Shown: positions 47,593 through 56,474, counted from the first letter of the stretch. The stretch is 58,443 nucleotides of DNA from Stenotrophomonas maltophilia (GCF_002205165.1 NZ_NIVS01000021.1:1-58443), one strand, 5' to 3'. Made by a program: numbers and translations. Notes: generated from the sequence alone by a model not told the origin.

Positions 47593-48633
47593 ATGACAGA
47601 CGACCGCATCATCGGTGCCCTCGCGACCCGCGAGGATGAGGGCACCGACGCCAGCATCCGCCCCAAGCGCATGGCCGATTACCTCGGCCAGGCCCCTGTG
47701 CGCGAGCAGCTGTCGATCTACATTGAAGCGACCAAGGCCCGTGGCGACGCGCTCGACCACGTGCTGATCTTCGGGCCGCCAGGCCTGGGCAAGACCACCT
47801 TGAGCCACGTGATCGCCAATGAGCTGGGGGTCGCGCTGCGCGTCACCTCCGGCCCGGTGATCGAAAAGGCCGGTGACCTGGCCGCGCTGCTGACCAATCT
47901 GCAGCCGCACGATGTGCTGTTCATCGATGAAATCCACCGCCTGTCGCCGGTCGTCGAAGAAGTGCTGTACCCGGCGATGGAAGATTTCCAGATCGACATC
48001 ATGATCGGCGAGGGCCCTGCGGCCCGCTCGATCAAGATCGATCTGCCGCCGTTCACCCTGATCGGCGCGACCACCCGTGCAGGCCTGCTGACCGCGCCGC
48101 TGCGCGACCGTTTCGGCATCGTGCACCGGCTGGAGTTCTATACGCCGGAAGAGTTGACCAAGATCGTCCGGCGCTCGGCCAGCATCCTCAATATCGACTG
48201 CACCGCCGAAGGCGCGGCCGAGATCGCCCGGCGCTCGCGTGGCACCCCGCGTATCGCCAACCGGCTGCTGCGCCGCGTGCGCGACTTCGCCCAGGTGAAG
48301 GCGGCCGGCCACATCGACCAGGACGTCGCCCAGGCGGCCATGCAGATGCTCAAGGTCGATCCGGAGGGCTTCGACGAACTCGACCGGCGCCTGCTGCGGA
48401 CCATGGTCGATTACTTCGACGGTGGCCCGGTCGGCATCGAATCGCTGGCGGCCGCGCTGTCCGAAGAGCGCGGTACGCTGGAAGACGTGGTCGAGCCTTA
48501 CCTGATCCAGCAGGGCTTTTTGATCCGGACCGCGCGCGGCCGCATGTGCACGCACAAGGCCTACCGGCACATGGGCCTGAAGCCGAAGAATCCGCCGGCC
48601 GACCTGTTCGCGGAGGTCCCGGATGTCGGTTGA
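47593..48633 (+). CDS. ruvB: Holliday junction branch-migration ATPase RuvB
   Basis: RuvB is the hexameric AAA+ motor that drives branch migration. The 346-residue protein has Walker [14 protein letters not shown] near residue 62, Walker B and sensor elements ([28 protein letters not shown]), arginine-finger region [18 protein letters not shown] and the C-terminal winged helix ([23 protein letters not shown]). The ATG at 47593 starts MTDDRIIGA, which is the family N-terminus; an in-frame extension to 47293 runs through the repeat region and is rejected. It overlaps ybgC by 11 bases. Confidence 0.97.
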   Translation: MTDDRIIGALATREDEGTDASIRPKRMADYLGQAPVREQLSIYIEATKARGDALDHVLIFGPPGLGKTTLSHVIANELGVALRVTSGPVIEKAGDLAALLTNLQPHDVLFIDEIHRLSPVVEEVLYPAMEDFQIDIMIGEGPAARSIKIDLPPFTLIGATTRAGLLTAPLRDRFGIVHRLEFYTPEELTKIVRRSASILNIDCTAEGAAEIARRSRGTPRIANRLLRRVRDFAQVKAAGHIDQDVAQAAMQMLKVDPEGFDELDRRLLRTMVDYFDGGPVGIESLAAALSEERGTLEDVVEPYLIQQGFLIRTARGRMCTHKAYRHMGLKPKNPPADLFAEVPDVG

Positions 48634-49066
48634 TCCCCGGGTTGAGCCCCGATTCAGTTGGCCGACACGCATTTACTGGGAAGATACCGACGCTGGCGGG
48701 GTCGTGTACCACGCCCGCTACGTGGCCTTCATGGAACGGGCGCGCACGGAATGGATGCGCGCATTGGGGTATGGTCAAGAGCGCATGCGCTGCGACCATG
48801 GCCTGGTGTTCGCGGTGCGCAGCATGACCATGGAGTTCCTCAAGCCGGCGCGTCTGGATGATGCGCTGGATGTCACCGCCACGCTGGTGCAGTGCAAGCG
48901 CGCCAGCATGGTGTTCGCCCAGGCCGTATGCCGGGGCGGGGAAACATTGCTGACCGCGCAGGTGAAGATCGCCGCGCTCGATGCAGCCACCTTCAAACCG
49001 CGTGGCATGGACGATGCACTGCATGCCGCGCTGAAACACCTCGAATTTCCAGAATCCGCATACTGA
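48623..49066 (+). CDS. ybgC: Tol-Pal system-associated acyl-CoA thioesterase
   Basis: YbgC is a hot-dog-fold thioesterase encoded at the head of the tol-pal cluster. The 147-residue protein shows the family active-site region [28 protein letters not shown] with the catalytic Asp near residue 22, then [17 protein letters not shown]. It overlaps the end of ruvB by 11 bases and precedes tolQ by 10 bases, so it is part of one transcription unit with both. Confidence 0.95.
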   Translation: MSVDPRVEPRFSWPTRIYWEDTDAGGVVYHARYVAFMERARTEWMRALGYGQERMRCDHGLVFAVRSMTMEFLKPARLDDALDVTATLVQCKRASMVFAQAVCRGGETLLTAQVKIAALDAATFKPRGMDDALHAALKHLEFPESAY

Positions 49067-49076
49067 GGAACAACGG

Positions 49077-49856
49077 ATGATCGCAATGCTCCTGGCCCTG
49101 CAGGCCACGGTGACCGAAGCGCTGCCGCAGGAAGTCACCAGCGCCGCGGCGCAGACTGTCGCCCAAGCCGCGCATGGCGGTGGCATCAATTACCTGGACC
49201 TGATGGTCAAGGCCAGCATCCCGGTGAAGATCATCGTGCTGCTGCTGTTGGCCGGCTCGTTCATCAGCTGGGTGATCATCTTCCGCAAGGCGCGCGTGTT
49301 CAACGCTGCCAACCGCGCCGCCGATGAGTTCGAAAGCCGCTTCTGGTCCGGTGCGGACCTGGGCAAGCTGTACAGCTCGGCGACCGACCGCAACCGCCAG
49401 GTCGGCGGCCTGGAAGCGATCTTCGAATCGGGCTTCCGCGAGTTCACCCGCCTGCGCGACAAGCGGCGTCTGGATGGCCGCGCGCAGCTGGAAGGTGCCC
49501 AGCGCGCCATGCGCACCACCTATACCCGCGAAGTGGACCAGATGGAACGCAGCCTGGAGCTGCTGGCCAACATCGGCTCGACCGCCCCGTACGTGGGCCT
49601 GGTCGGCACCGTGTTCGGCATCATGGTGACCATGCACGACATGATCAACAGCGGCGAGCAGGCCGGTATCGCCTCGGTCGCCCCGGGCATCTCCGAAGCC
49701 CTGTTCGCCACCGCCATCGGCCTGTTCGTGGCGATTCCGGCGGTGTGGGCCTACAACCGCTTCACCACCCGCGTGGAGCGCATGTCGGTGCGCTTTGAAA
49801 CCTTCGCAGAAGAGTTCAGCTCGATCCTGCAGCGTCAGACCGCGGGCGACGAGTAA
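49077..49856 (+). CDS. tolQ: Tol-Pal system inner-membrane protein TolQ
   Basis: TolQ is the MotA/ExbB-like channel subunit that uses the proton-motive force to energise TolA. The 259-residue protein has three membrane segments: near residues 45-65 (SIPVKIIVLLLLAGSFISWV), near 165-185 (GSTAPYVGLVGTVFGIMVTM) and near 200-220 (GISEALFATAIGLFVAIPAV). A large cytoplasmic loop lies between the first two. It is followed by tolR after 23 bases. Confidence 0.96.
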   Translation: MIAMLLALQATVTEALPQEVTSAAAQTVAQAAHGGGINYLDLMVKASIPVKIIVLLLLAGSFISWVIIFRKARVFNAANRAADEFESRFWSGADLGKLYSSATDRNRQVGGLEAIFESGFREFTRLRDKRRLDGRAQLEGAQRAMRTTYTREVDQMERSLELLANIGSTAPYVGLVGTVFGIMVTMHDMINSGEQAGIASVAPGISEALFATAIGLFVAIPAVWAYNRFTTRVERMSVRFETFAEEFSSILQRQTAGDE

Positions 49857-49879
49857 GCGCCCAGCACAGGAGTCCTGCC

Positions 49880-50308
49880 ATGACCGCAGCCATTGGCCGC
49901 CGCAAGCGCCGAAAGCTCAAATCCGAAATCAACGTCGTGCCGTATATCGACGTCATGCTGGTGCTGCTCATCATCTTCATGGTGACCGCGCCGCTGCTCA
50001 CGCTGAGCTTTGAAGTGGATCTGCCGACCTCCCAGGCCAAGGCGCTGGAAAGCAAGCAGGATCCGGTGATCGTGTCCGTCCGTCTGGATGGCCAGCTGAG
50101 CCTGAAGCTGCCCGAGGCCAAGGATCCGGAACCGATGGATGCTGCGCGCCTGCAGGCCCAGCTGTCCGCGCTTTCCTCGCAGGACAAGAACCTGCGCGTG
50201 ATCGTTGCCGCCGACAAGGCCGTGGCCTATGAAAAGGTGGTCGCGGCCATGGACGTGATCAAGCGCGCCAACGTGGAAAAGGTGGGCCTGGCGACCGATG
50301 CACGCTGA
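49880..50308 (+). CDS. tolR: Tol-Pal system protein TolR
   Basis: TolR is the ExbD-like partner of TolQ, with one membrane helix and a periplasmic domain. The 142-residue protein has the helix EINVVPYIDVMLVLLIIFMV with the proton-pathway Asp near residue 26. A periplasmic domain (VSVRLDGQLSLKL; IVAADKAVAYEKVVAAMDVI) follows. Its 3' end overlaps the start of tolA by 11 bases. Confidence 0.96.
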   Translation: MTAAIGRRKRRKLKSEINVVPYIDVMLVLLIIFMVTAPLLTLSFEVDLPTSQAKALESKQDPVIVSVRLDGQLSLKLPEAKDPEPMDAARLQAQLSALSSQDKNLRVIVAADKAVAYEKVVAAMDVIKRANVEKVGLATDAR

Positions 50309-51359
50309 AGCCCTGCCACCGCAGCGTCAGCCTGAAGAGAAGTGGGGTCTGCCGATCGCGCTGGCGCTCGGTGTGCACCTGCTGCTGGCCCTGATCTTCA
50401 TCGCCGCCTGGTTGTGGTCGCCGCAGCGCACCACCGAAGCGGCCGCCGGCGATCCGGCGATCGAGGCCAGCCTGCAGCTGTCCGCCTCCGAGGCGTCGGC
50501 CGCGCGCCAGGCCCTGCGTGCCTCCGAGACCTTGCCGGACCTGCCCGAACCGGTCGCCGAGCCTGAGCCCATTCCCGAAGACACCGTGCCGCCGCCGCAG
50601 CCGTTGCCCGAGCCGCGCCCGCAGGACGCGCCGACCCCCCAGCAGTCGCAGGCGCAGGAGCGCATCGCCCAGCCCGACACGGTCGACCAGGAAGCGGTCA
50701 ACGCGCTGGCGATCTCGGCTGAGAAGGCCAAGCAGGAGCAGGAAGCCAAGCGCCGCCAGGAACAGATCGACCTGACCGAGCGCAAGCGCCAGGAACAGGC
50801 CGAGCAGAAGCTGCGCCTGGCCAAGCAGCAGGAAGAGGCCGAGCTGAAGAAAAAGCTGGCCGAGCAGGAGCAGAAAGCCAACGACGCCAAGGCCGAGGCC
50901 GAGCGCGACAAGAAGCTGGCCGAAATCCGTCGCAAGCGGGCCCAGGCCGAGAACGAAGCCAAGCTGGCCGAGCAGAAGCTGCGCCAGGTCACCGCTGCGC
51001 GTGCCGCCAACGCCTCCGCTTCCACCGCCGGTGCGACCGGTGCCGCCAAGCCGGCGGCCGGTGCGGGTGGGACCAGCGACGATCTCAGCGCCAAGTACGC
51101 CGCCGCGATCCAGCAGAAGGTCTCCGCGCAGTGGACGCGTCCGGATTCGGTGCCGCTGGGCCAGCGCTGCCAGGTCTCGATCACCCAGATTCCGGGGGGG
51201 CAGGTCATCCAGGCCAAGGTCAGCGGCAGCTGCCCGTTCGACGAGGCCGGCCGCCGCTCGATCGAGGCGGCCGTGTTGAATGCCCAGCCATTGCCGTACC
51301 GCGGCTTCGAATCGGTGTTCGCGCGCACCATCAACTTCACCTTCACCGCCCAGGATTGA
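50298..51359 (+). CDS. tolA: Cell envelope integrity protein TolA
   Basis: TolA spans the periplasm and links TolQR in the inner membrane to Pal and TolB at the outer membrane. The 353-residue protein has an N-terminal membrane helix (IALALGVHLLLALIFIAAWL, ~residues 19-38). A proline/glutamate-rich segment and a long Lys/Glu/Ala/Gln coiled coil (~residues 120-235) come next. The C-terminal TonB-like domain reads KVSAQWTRPDSVPLGQRCQVSITQIPGGQV. It overlaps tolR by 11 bases. A 263-base gap to tolB follows, longer than the rest of the cluster. Confidence 0.94.
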   Translation: MHAEALPPQRQPEEKWGLPIALALGVHLLLALIFIAAWLWSPQRTTEAAAGDPAIEASLQLSASEASAARQALRASETLPDLPEPVAEPEPIPEDTVPPPQPLPEPRPQDAPTPQQSQAQERIAQPDTVDQEAVNALAISAEKAKQEQEAKRRQEQIDLTERKRQEQAEQKLRLAKQQEEAELKKKLAEQEQKANDAKAEAERDKKLAEIRRKRAQAENEAKLAEQKLRQVTAARAANASASTAGATGAAKPAAGAGGTSDDLSAKYAAAIQQKVSAQWTRPDSVPLGQRCQVSITQIPGGQVIQAKVSGSCPFDEAGRRSIEAAVLNAQPLPYRGFESVFARTINFTFTAQD

Positions 51360-51559
51360 TCCGGGGCGGTGCGGTGCGCGCTTGAACACCGGCGGGACGC
51401 TGCTGCCTCCATGCCATTGCCAGGCGTGTCCACCCGCGTGCTGCACAACGCGTTCGCGATCGAGAAGGGGTTGATTGCCGCCCAATCCGGCCGGATCGTT
51501 AACGGCCCGTGAGATTTGTGCGCTCGGTGACTCGGAATTCACACTGCCTTGGTTCATGA

Positions 51560-51589
51560 TTGCGAAACTGTTCACCGCGGTCCTGTTAT
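51560..51589 (+). promoter_or_regulatory. Possible separate promoter for tolB
   Basis: TTGCGA (51560-51565), an 18-base spacer and TGTTAT (51584-51589) lie 33 bases before the tolB ATG, inside the 263-base tolA-tolB gap. No other feature is visible in that gap. Confidence 0.35.
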
Positions 51590-51622
51590 CCCTCGTTCTG
51601 GTTTCCCCCTATTGAGCGCTCC

Positions 51623-52942
51623 ATGAAAAAAATGCCTCGTTGGCTTGCCGTTGTTGCGGCCCTGTTGTTGCCCTTCGCTGCCATGGCGCAGCAGAAGGGG
51701 CTGGATATCGACATCATTGGCGGCAATGCCTCCGCCACGCCGATCACCGTCGTCCCCATGCCGTATCAGGGGTCGGCCGGTGCACCGCAGACCGATGTGG
51801 CCGCCGTGGTACGCGCCGATCTGGACCGTTCCGGCCAGTTCCGCAACCTGCCGGAAGCCCAGATCGTCGAAAAGCCGACCCGTGGCAGCGAGATCCAGTT
51901 CGCCACCTGGCGCGCGTTGAAGCAGAACTACATCGTGGTCGGCCGGGTCATGGACGCCGGCGCCGGTGCCTACCGCGTGGAGTACGAGCTGTATGACGTG
52001 CCCAAGGGTGAGCGCCTGCTCGGCCTGGCGATGACTGCCCGTGGCAATGCCATGCGCGATGTCGCCCACCAGATGGCCGACGCCATCTACGAGAAGATCA
52101 CCGGTGTCCGCGGCGCCTTCTGGACCCGCATCGCCTACGTCACCGCCAGCGGCAAGGGTGACGCCATGCGTTACGCGCTGATGGTGGCCGATTCGGACGG
52201 CTTCAATCCGCAGACCATCGTGCGCTCGGCCGAGCCGCTGCTGTCGCCGAGCTGGAGCCCGGACGGCAACAAGCTGGCCTACGTCAGCTTCGAACGCGGC
52301 AATTCGGCGATCTACATCCAGAACATCTCCAGCGGCGCACGTGAGCTGGTGACCAGCTTCCGCGGCATCAACAGCGCCCCGTCGTTCTCCCCGGACGGCC
52401 GCCGCCTGGCCCTGTCGCTGTCGCGCAGCGGCAACCCGGAGATCTACGTGATGGACCTGGGCAGCAAGCAGCTGACCCAGCTGACCAACCACTTCGCCAT
52501 CGATACCGAGCCGACCTGGAGCCCGGATGGCAGCACCGTCTACTTCACCTCCGACCGTGGCGGCCGCCCGCAGATCTACCAGGTCGCCTCCAGCGGTGGC
52601 AGCGCCTCGCGCGTGACCTTCCAGGGCAACTACAACGCCACCCCGAGCCTGTCCTATGACGGCAAGAAGCTGGTGGTCGCCCAGGGCAGTGGCAACACCT
52701 ACAAGATCGCGATGATGGACAGCAGCACGGGTTCGGCCCGCTGGAACACGCTGTCGCCAGGGTCGCTGGACGAATCGCCGAGCTTTGCGCCCAACGCGAG
52801 CATGGTGTTGTACGCCGCCCGTGAGGGTGGTCGTGGAGTGTTGTACGCCGTTTCGGCCGATGCGCGCGTGCGCCAGCGGCTTGTTCTGGCGGACGGTGAT
52901 GTTCGCGAGCCTTCTTGGTCGCCATACCGTACAAAGCGCTAA
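51623..52942 (+). CDS. tolB: Tol-Pal system beta-propeller protein TolB
   Basis: TolB is a periplasmic protein that binds Pal and TolA. The 439-residue protein has a signal peptide ([23 protein letters not shown]), an N-terminal alpha/beta domain, and a six-bladed beta-propeller with repeated WSPDG motifs ([55 protein letters not shown]). The ATG at 51623 starts the signal peptide. pal follows after 64 bases. Confidence 0.96.
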   Translation: MKKMPRWLAVVAALLLPFAAMAQQKGLDIDIIGGNASATPITVVPMPYQGSAGAPQTDVAAVVRADLDRSGQFRNLPEAQIVEKPTRGSEIQFATWRALKQNYIVVGRVMDAGAGAYRVEYELYDVPKGERLLGLAMTARGNAMRDVAHQMADAIYEKITGVRGAFWTRIAYVTASGKGDAMRYALMVADSDGFNPQTIVRSAEPLLSPSWSPDGNKLAYVSFERGNSAIYIQNISSGARELVTSFRGINSAPSFSPDGRRLALSLSRSGNPEIYVMDLGSKQLTQLTNHFAIDTEPTWSPDGSTVYFTSDRGGRPQIYQVASSGGSASRVTFQGNYNATPSLSYDGKKLVVAQGSGNTYKIAMMDSSTGSARWNTLSPGSLDESPSFAPNASMVLYAAREGGRGVLYAVSADARVRQRLVLADGDVREPSWSPYRTKR

Positions 52943-53006
52943 CAGAGTGTTAAGATTTCGCCGTATTCATCCCTCATCCGGCTTTAGGAGCCTCAAAGGT
53001 ATCGCC

Positions 53007-53522
53007 ATGAACAAGACCACCCGCGTTCTGCTTGTCTCCCTGTTGTCCGTGGCCGCCCTGGCCGGTTGTTCCAAGAAGGTCAAGGAAACGCCTGTTGCCC
53101 CGGTTGATACCGGCAGCACCACGGCTCCGACCGGCCCGTCCACCTCCGGCCTGTACGGCCCGGGCGATCTGGATACCGACTCCTGCCTGCGCCAGCGCGT
53201 GGTGTACTTCGACCTGGACAAGGAAGACGTGAAGCCGGAATTCCAGGCCATCATGGCTTGCCACGCCAAGTACCTGCGTGACCGTCCGTCCTCGCGCATG
53301 ACCCTGCAGGGCCACACCGATGAGCGCGGTTCGCGCGCTTACAACCAGGCCCTGGGCGAGCGTCGTGGCAACGGCGTGTCCTCGGCACTGCAGGCCAACG
53401 GTGGTTCGGCTTCGCAGCTGACCGTCGTGTCCTACGGTGAAGAGCGTCCGGTCTGCACCGAGTCGGGCGAGTCCTGCTGGTCGCAGAACCGTCGCGTCGA
53501 GATCGTGTACACGGCTCAGTAA
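53007..53522 (+). CDS. pal: Peptidoglycan-associated lipoprotein Pal
   Basis: Pal is an outer-membrane lipoprotein that anchors to peptidoglycan. The 171-residue protein has a lipoprotein signal (VLLVSLLSVAALAGC, Cys near residue 21), a Thr/Pro-rich linker and an OmpA-like domain (VVYFDLDKEDVKPEFQ; MTLQGHTDERGSRAYNQALGE; NRRVEIVYT). The TDERGS/NxxLGxxR region binds diaminopimelate. The ATG at 53007 follows TAGGAG at a long spacing of 14 bases. cpoB begins 3 bases after the stop. Confidence 0.96.
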   Translation: MNKTTRVLLVSLLSVAALAGCSKKVKETPVAPVDTGSTTAPTGPSTSGLYGPGDLDTDSCLRQRVVYFDLDKEDVKPEFQAIMACHAKYLRDRPSSRMTLQGHTDERGSRAYNQALGERRGNGVSSALQANGGSASQLTVVSYGEERPVCTESGESCWSQNRRVEIVYTAQ

Positions 53523-53525
53523 TAG

Positions 53526-54332
53526 ATGCGCTTTCGATTTCTATCGATGATCGTTGCGGCAGCCCTCGTGGCTGCCGCACCGGCCAATGCGCAGCGCCAG
53601 AGTCTGGCCGACCGCGTCGGCGCGCTTGAGCAGCAGGCGAACAACAACCAGTCCAACATGGACATGCTCAATCAGCTCAACCAGCTGCGTACCCAGTTGC
53701 AGGCCCTGCAGTCGCAGGTCGAGCAGCTGCAGCACGACAATGAGCAGCTCAAGCAGACCGGCAAGGACCAGTATCTGGACCTGGACAGCCGCCTGAACCG
53801 CCTGGAAGGTGGAGCCCCCGTGCTTCCCGCCGCCCCGGCCGCAGCCGCGCCTGCCCCCGCTGCATCCCCGAAACCGGCAACGGCCGCTTCCGAGCGGCCG
53901 CCCTCCGTGCACGGCGATGCCGGCAGCCTGGCTGCCAGTGGCGACGAACGCACGGCCTACAACGTCGCCTTCGATTCGCTCAAGGCCGGCAAGTATGACG
54001 ACTCGGCGCAGCTGTTCATGAGCTTCCTCGAGCTGTATCCCAACGGCGTCTATACCCCCAACGCGCTGTACTGGTTGGGCGAGAGCTATTACGCCACCCG
54101 CAATTTCCCGCTGGCTGAGGCGCAGTTCCGCGACCTCATCTCGCGCTACCCGACCCATGACAAGGCGTCCGGTGGCCTGCTCAAGATCGGCCTGTCGCAG
54201 TATGGCGAAGGCAAGGTCGACCAGGCCCAGGCGACCCTGGAACAGGTCGTATCCACGTACCCCGGCTCCGACGCCGCGCGCACCGCGCAGGACCGTCTGC
54301 AGTCGATCCGGCTGGGTCAGCAGATCCGCTGA
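53526..54332 (+). CDS. cpoB: Cell division coordinator CpoB (YbgF)
   Basis: CpoB links the Tol machinery with peptidoglycan synthesis during division. The 268-residue protein has a signal peptide (MRFRFLSMIVAAALVAAAPANA). An N-terminal coiled coil (residues ~30-95, NNNQSNMDMLNQLNQLRTQL and QALQSQVEQLQHDNEQLKQ) mediates trimerisation. After a proline/alanine linker come TPR repeats (NVAFDSLKAGKYDDSAQLF; ALYWLGESYYATRNFPLAEAQF). It starts 3 bases after pal and is the usual last gene of the cluster. Confidence 0.94.
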   Translation: MRFRFLSMIVAAALVAAAPANAQRQSLADRVGALEQQANNNQSNMDMLNQLNQLRTQLQALQSQVEQLQHDNEQLKQTGKDQYLDLDSRLNRLEGGAPVLPAAPAAAAPAPAASPKPATAASERPPSVHGDAGSLAASGDERTAYNVAFDSLKAGKYDDSAQLFMSFLELYPNGVYTPNALYWLGESYYATRNFPLAEAQFRDLISRYPTHDKASGGLLKIGLSQYGEGKVDQAQATLEQVVSTYPGSDAARTAQDRLQSIRLGQQIR

Positions 54333-54366
54333 ACCCGCCCCGGGCCGCTGAGGCGGCCGGGCCCGG

Positions 54367-54425
54367 TATAATGATTGATCGCCAACCGGGCGTTGCCCGG
54401 TCTTCCGTGCCGGGCCATGCCCGGC
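54367..54425 (+). promoter_or_regulatory. -10 box and two hairpins ahead of queE
   Basis: A perfect TATAAT (54367-54372) lies 92 bases before the queE ATG. Between them stand two similar seven-base-pair hairpins: ACCGGGC-GTT-GCCCGGT (54385-54401) and GCCGGGC-CAT-GCCCGGC (54409-54425). No clear -35 is visible. The leader might regulate queE; I could not match it to a known preQ1 riboswitch. Confidence 0.45.
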
Positions 54426-54464
54426 TGTTGTCGTTTCCGAAGCCGTCCCCCAAGAATCACCGCC

Positions 54465-55163
54465 ATGACCACGACCCTGTCCACTGCCGCCGCACTCCCG
54501 AGTGAGATCGTGCAGTCCCCGCTGCCGCGACTGAAGATCACCGAGATCTTCCTGTCCCTGCAGGGCGAAGCCGATACCGCCGGCTGGCCGACCGTGTTCG
54601 TGCGCCTGACCGGCTGCCCGCTGCGCTGCACCTACTGCGATACCGCCTACGCCTTCCATGGCGGCACCTGGTGGGACATCGACGCGATCGTGGAAGAGGT
54701 GCTGGCCCAGGGGGTCCACCACGTCTGCGTGACCGGCGGTGAGCCGCTGGCGCAGAAGCGCTGCTTGGTGCTGCTGGAGAAGCTCTGCGATGCCGGCCTG
54801 GACGTGTCGCTGGAAACCTCCGGCGCGCTGGACGTCAGCGCCGTCGATCCACGCGTGTCGCGCGTGGTCGACCTGAAAACCCCCGGCTCCGGCGAAATGG
54901 CCCGCAACCGCCTGGAGAACCTGCCGCTGCTGACCAGGCGCGACCAGATCAAGTTCGTCCTGTGCAGCCGTGAGGATTACGACTGGGCCCGCGCGATGGT
55001 CCGCGAGCATCGCCTCAACGAGCGCAGCATGGTGTTGTTCTCGCCGAGCAAGAGCGAGGTCAGCCCGCGCGAGCTGGCCGACTGGATCGTGGCCGACCGC
55101 CTGCCGGTGCGCTTCCAGATGCAGCTGCACAAGCTTTTGTGGAATGACGAGCCGGGCCGATAA
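54465..55163 (+). CDS. queE: 7-carboxy-7-deazaguanine synthase QueE
   Basis: QueE is a radical-SAM enzyme that makes 7-carboxy-7-deazaguanine from 6-carboxytetrahydropterin in queuosine synthesis. The 232-residue protein has the FeS-cluster Cys motif with C-x3-C-x2-C spacing near residue 50 ([17 protein letters not shown]), then [11 protein letters not shown] and [14 protein letters not shown]. The substrate loop [20 protein letters not shown] is family-typical. The ATG at 54465 is chosen because the Thr-rich N-terminus precedes the first domain strand normally; the upstream extension is rejected. queC follows after 76 bases. Confidence 0.93.
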   Translation: MTTTLSTAAALPSEIVQSPLPRLKITEIFLSLQGEADTAGWPTVFVRLTGCPLRCTYCDTAYAFHGGTWWDIDAIVEEVLAQGVHHVCVTGGEPLAQKRCLVLLEKLCDAGLDVSLETSGALDVSAVDPRVSRVVDLKTPGSGEMARNRLENLPLLTRRDQIKFVLCSREDYDWARAMVREHRLNERSMVLFSPSKSEVSPRELADWIVADRLPVRFQMQLHKLLWNDEPGR

Positions 55164-55239
55164 GCCGCCTCGGCATTCCCTGACGTACCCGGCGCGGGAC
55201 AGCGTGCTGGTTCCCTGCAAACCACCGGAAATACCCCCC

Positions 55240-55905
55240 ATGAAGAAAGCAGTCGTCCTCCTGTCCGGCGGCATGGACTCCGCCGCCGTCGTTGCCATTG
55301 CACGCGAGCAGGGCTTCGCCGTCCACGCCCTGAGCGTGCGCTACGGCCAGCGCCACACCTCCGAACTCGACGCCGCCGCGGCGGTCGCCAGCGCGCTGGG
55401 CGCGGTGGCCCATAAAACCGTCAACGTCGACCTGCGCAGCATCGGTGGCTCGGCCCTGACCGACGACATCGACGTGCCCGAAGCGGGTGGCGAGGGCATC
55501 CCGGTCACCTACGTCCCGGCCCGCAACACCATCATGCTGTCCGTTGCGCTCGGCTGGGCCGAAGTGCTGGGCGCCAACGACATCTTCTGCGGGGTCAACG
55601 CGGTGGACTACTCCGGCTACCCGGATTGCCGCCCCGAATTCATCCAGGCCTTCCAGGCACTGGCCAATCTGGCCACCAAGGCGGGCGTGGAAGGGGCGGG
55701 CATCCAGGTCCACGCGCCGCTACAGTTCCTGAGCAAGGCCGACATCGTGCGTGAAGGCGTTCGCCTCGGCGTGGACTTCGGCCTGACCGTGTCCTGCTAC
55801 AACGCCGACGACCAGGGCCGCGCCTGCGGCCACTGCGACGCCTGCCGCCTGCGCGCGCAGGGCTTCACGGATGCCGGCGTGCCGGATCCTACCCACTACG
55901 TGTAA
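55240..55905 (+). CDS. queC: 7-cyano-7-deazaguanine synthase QueC
   Basis: QueC converts 7-carboxy-7-deazaguanine to preQ0 with ATP and ammonia. The 221-residue protein has the PP-loop [14 protein letters not shown] at residues 5-18, the motif [21 protein letters not shown], and the zinc site Cys residues in [19 protein letters not shown] near residues 186-204. The ATG at 55240 starts [11 protein letters not shown]. queE lies upstream, so consecutive steps of the pathway sit together. tRNA-Lys follows after 72 bases. Confidence 0.95.
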   Translation: MKKAVVLLSGGMDSAAVVAIAREQGFAVHALSVRYGQRHTSELDAAAAVASALGAVAHKTVNVDLRSIGGSALTDDIDVPEAGGEGIPVTYVPARNTIMLSVALGWAEVLGANDIFCGVNAVDYSGYPDCRPEFIQAFQALANLATKAGVEGAGIQVHAPLQFLSKADIVREGVRLGVDFGLTVSCYNADDQGRACGHCDACRLRAQGFTDAGVPDPTHYV

Positions 55906-55939
55906 TGCGGGACGGGTACGCATGAGCGCGAAGATGCGT

Positions 55940-55945
55940 TAGAAT
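55940..55945 (+). promoter_or_regulatory. Predicted -10 box of tRNA-Lys
   Basis: TAGAAT lies 32 bases ahead of the mature tRNA. No clear -35 is present at 17 bases. TAG(A/G)NT-type -10 boxes also precede yebC, yheS and other genes here. Confidence 0.45.
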
Positions 55946-55977
55946 GCGCACCCCCGGCGTCACGTCGGGGATGCAAT

Positions 55978-56053
55978 GGGCCGTTAGCTCAGTTGGTAGA
56001 GCAGAAGACTTTTAATCTTTTGGTCGATGGTTCGAATCCATCACGGCCCACCA
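55978..56053 (+). tRNA. tRNA-Lys (anticodon TTT)
   Basis: The 76-base gene folds as a cloverleaf. The seven-base-pair acceptor stem pairs GGGCCGT with ACGGCCC. A D-arm with AGCTCAGTTGGTAGAGC, anticodon loop CTTTTAA (anticodon TTT) on a GAAGA/TCTTT stem, T-arm GGTTCGAATCC, discriminator A and encoded CCA are all visible. It follows queC, as it does in pseudomonads. A T-rich terminator follows 15 bases after the CCA. Confidence 0.97.
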
Positions 56054-56067
56054 TTGCATCGATGATC

Positions 56068-56092
56068 AAGGCGACCGCGAGGTCGCCTTTTT
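56068..56092 (+). terminator. Intrinsic terminator after tRNA-Lys
   Basis: AAGGCGACC pairs with GGTCGCCTT around a GCGA loop and is followed by five T residues. It is a standard rho-independent terminator. Confidence 0.92.
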
Positions 56093-56304
56093 CATGCGCG
56101 GCGCTGGCGTGTCCACAACCGCCCGTTGACCCGGCAGCTGTCTGCCTCTGACAGCCCCTCGAGAGAATCCCTGACCCAGGTTGAGGCAGTGACTGATGCC
56201 CGCCCGTCGTCTGCACGCGCACGCTGACCGCACTGACCTTGAGCACGGCACGATGCCATTCCGCACGAGGCAGCACCGTCACCCGGTCGACACGGGACGA
56301 CGCA

Positions 56305-56451
56305 ATGACGTTGCTGGTGGAACTTCTGCAGGCGGCGCTCGTCTTCGCCGGTGTGCTGGGCGTGGCGACAGGGGTGCAGCGCGGCTGGCGCTGGTGGGTG
56401 CGCAGGGGTAGTGGGGCATCGGCAGCCGGAAACGGGCGGCGGCTGCAGTGA
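56305..56451 (+). CDS. Possible small membrane protein (48 residues)
   Basis: A 48-residue frame encodes one strongly hydrophobic segment (MTLLVELLQAALVFAGVLGV) followed by a basic, Trp-rich tail (QRGWRWWVRRGSG). This is the pattern of a small inner-membrane protein. GGGA lies about ten bases ahead of the ATG. Its stop precedes the convergent S41 peptidase stop by 24 bases. I know no family for it. The remainder of 56093-56304 shows no gene. Confidence 0.35.
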   Translation: MTLLVELLQAALVFAGVLGVATGVQRGWRWWVRRGSGASAAGNGRRLQ

Positions 56452-56474
56452 CCACTGCACCGCCGGGGCCGGAC

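Noticed and set aside
47324..47596. Ninety-residue plus-strand frame in the kup-ruvB gap
   Set aside because: It translates repeats and palindromes, has a Pro/Arg-rich random composition and overlaps the ruvB start.
54373..54464. preQ1 riboswitch ahead of queE
   Set aside because: The two hairpins do not have the short-loop plus A-rich tail of preQ1-I or the larger preQ1-II layout.
55989..56282. Minus-strand frame whose C-terminus reads GRDGFEPSTKRLKVFCSTN
   Set aside because: This is the well-known spurious translation of the complement of a tRNA gene.
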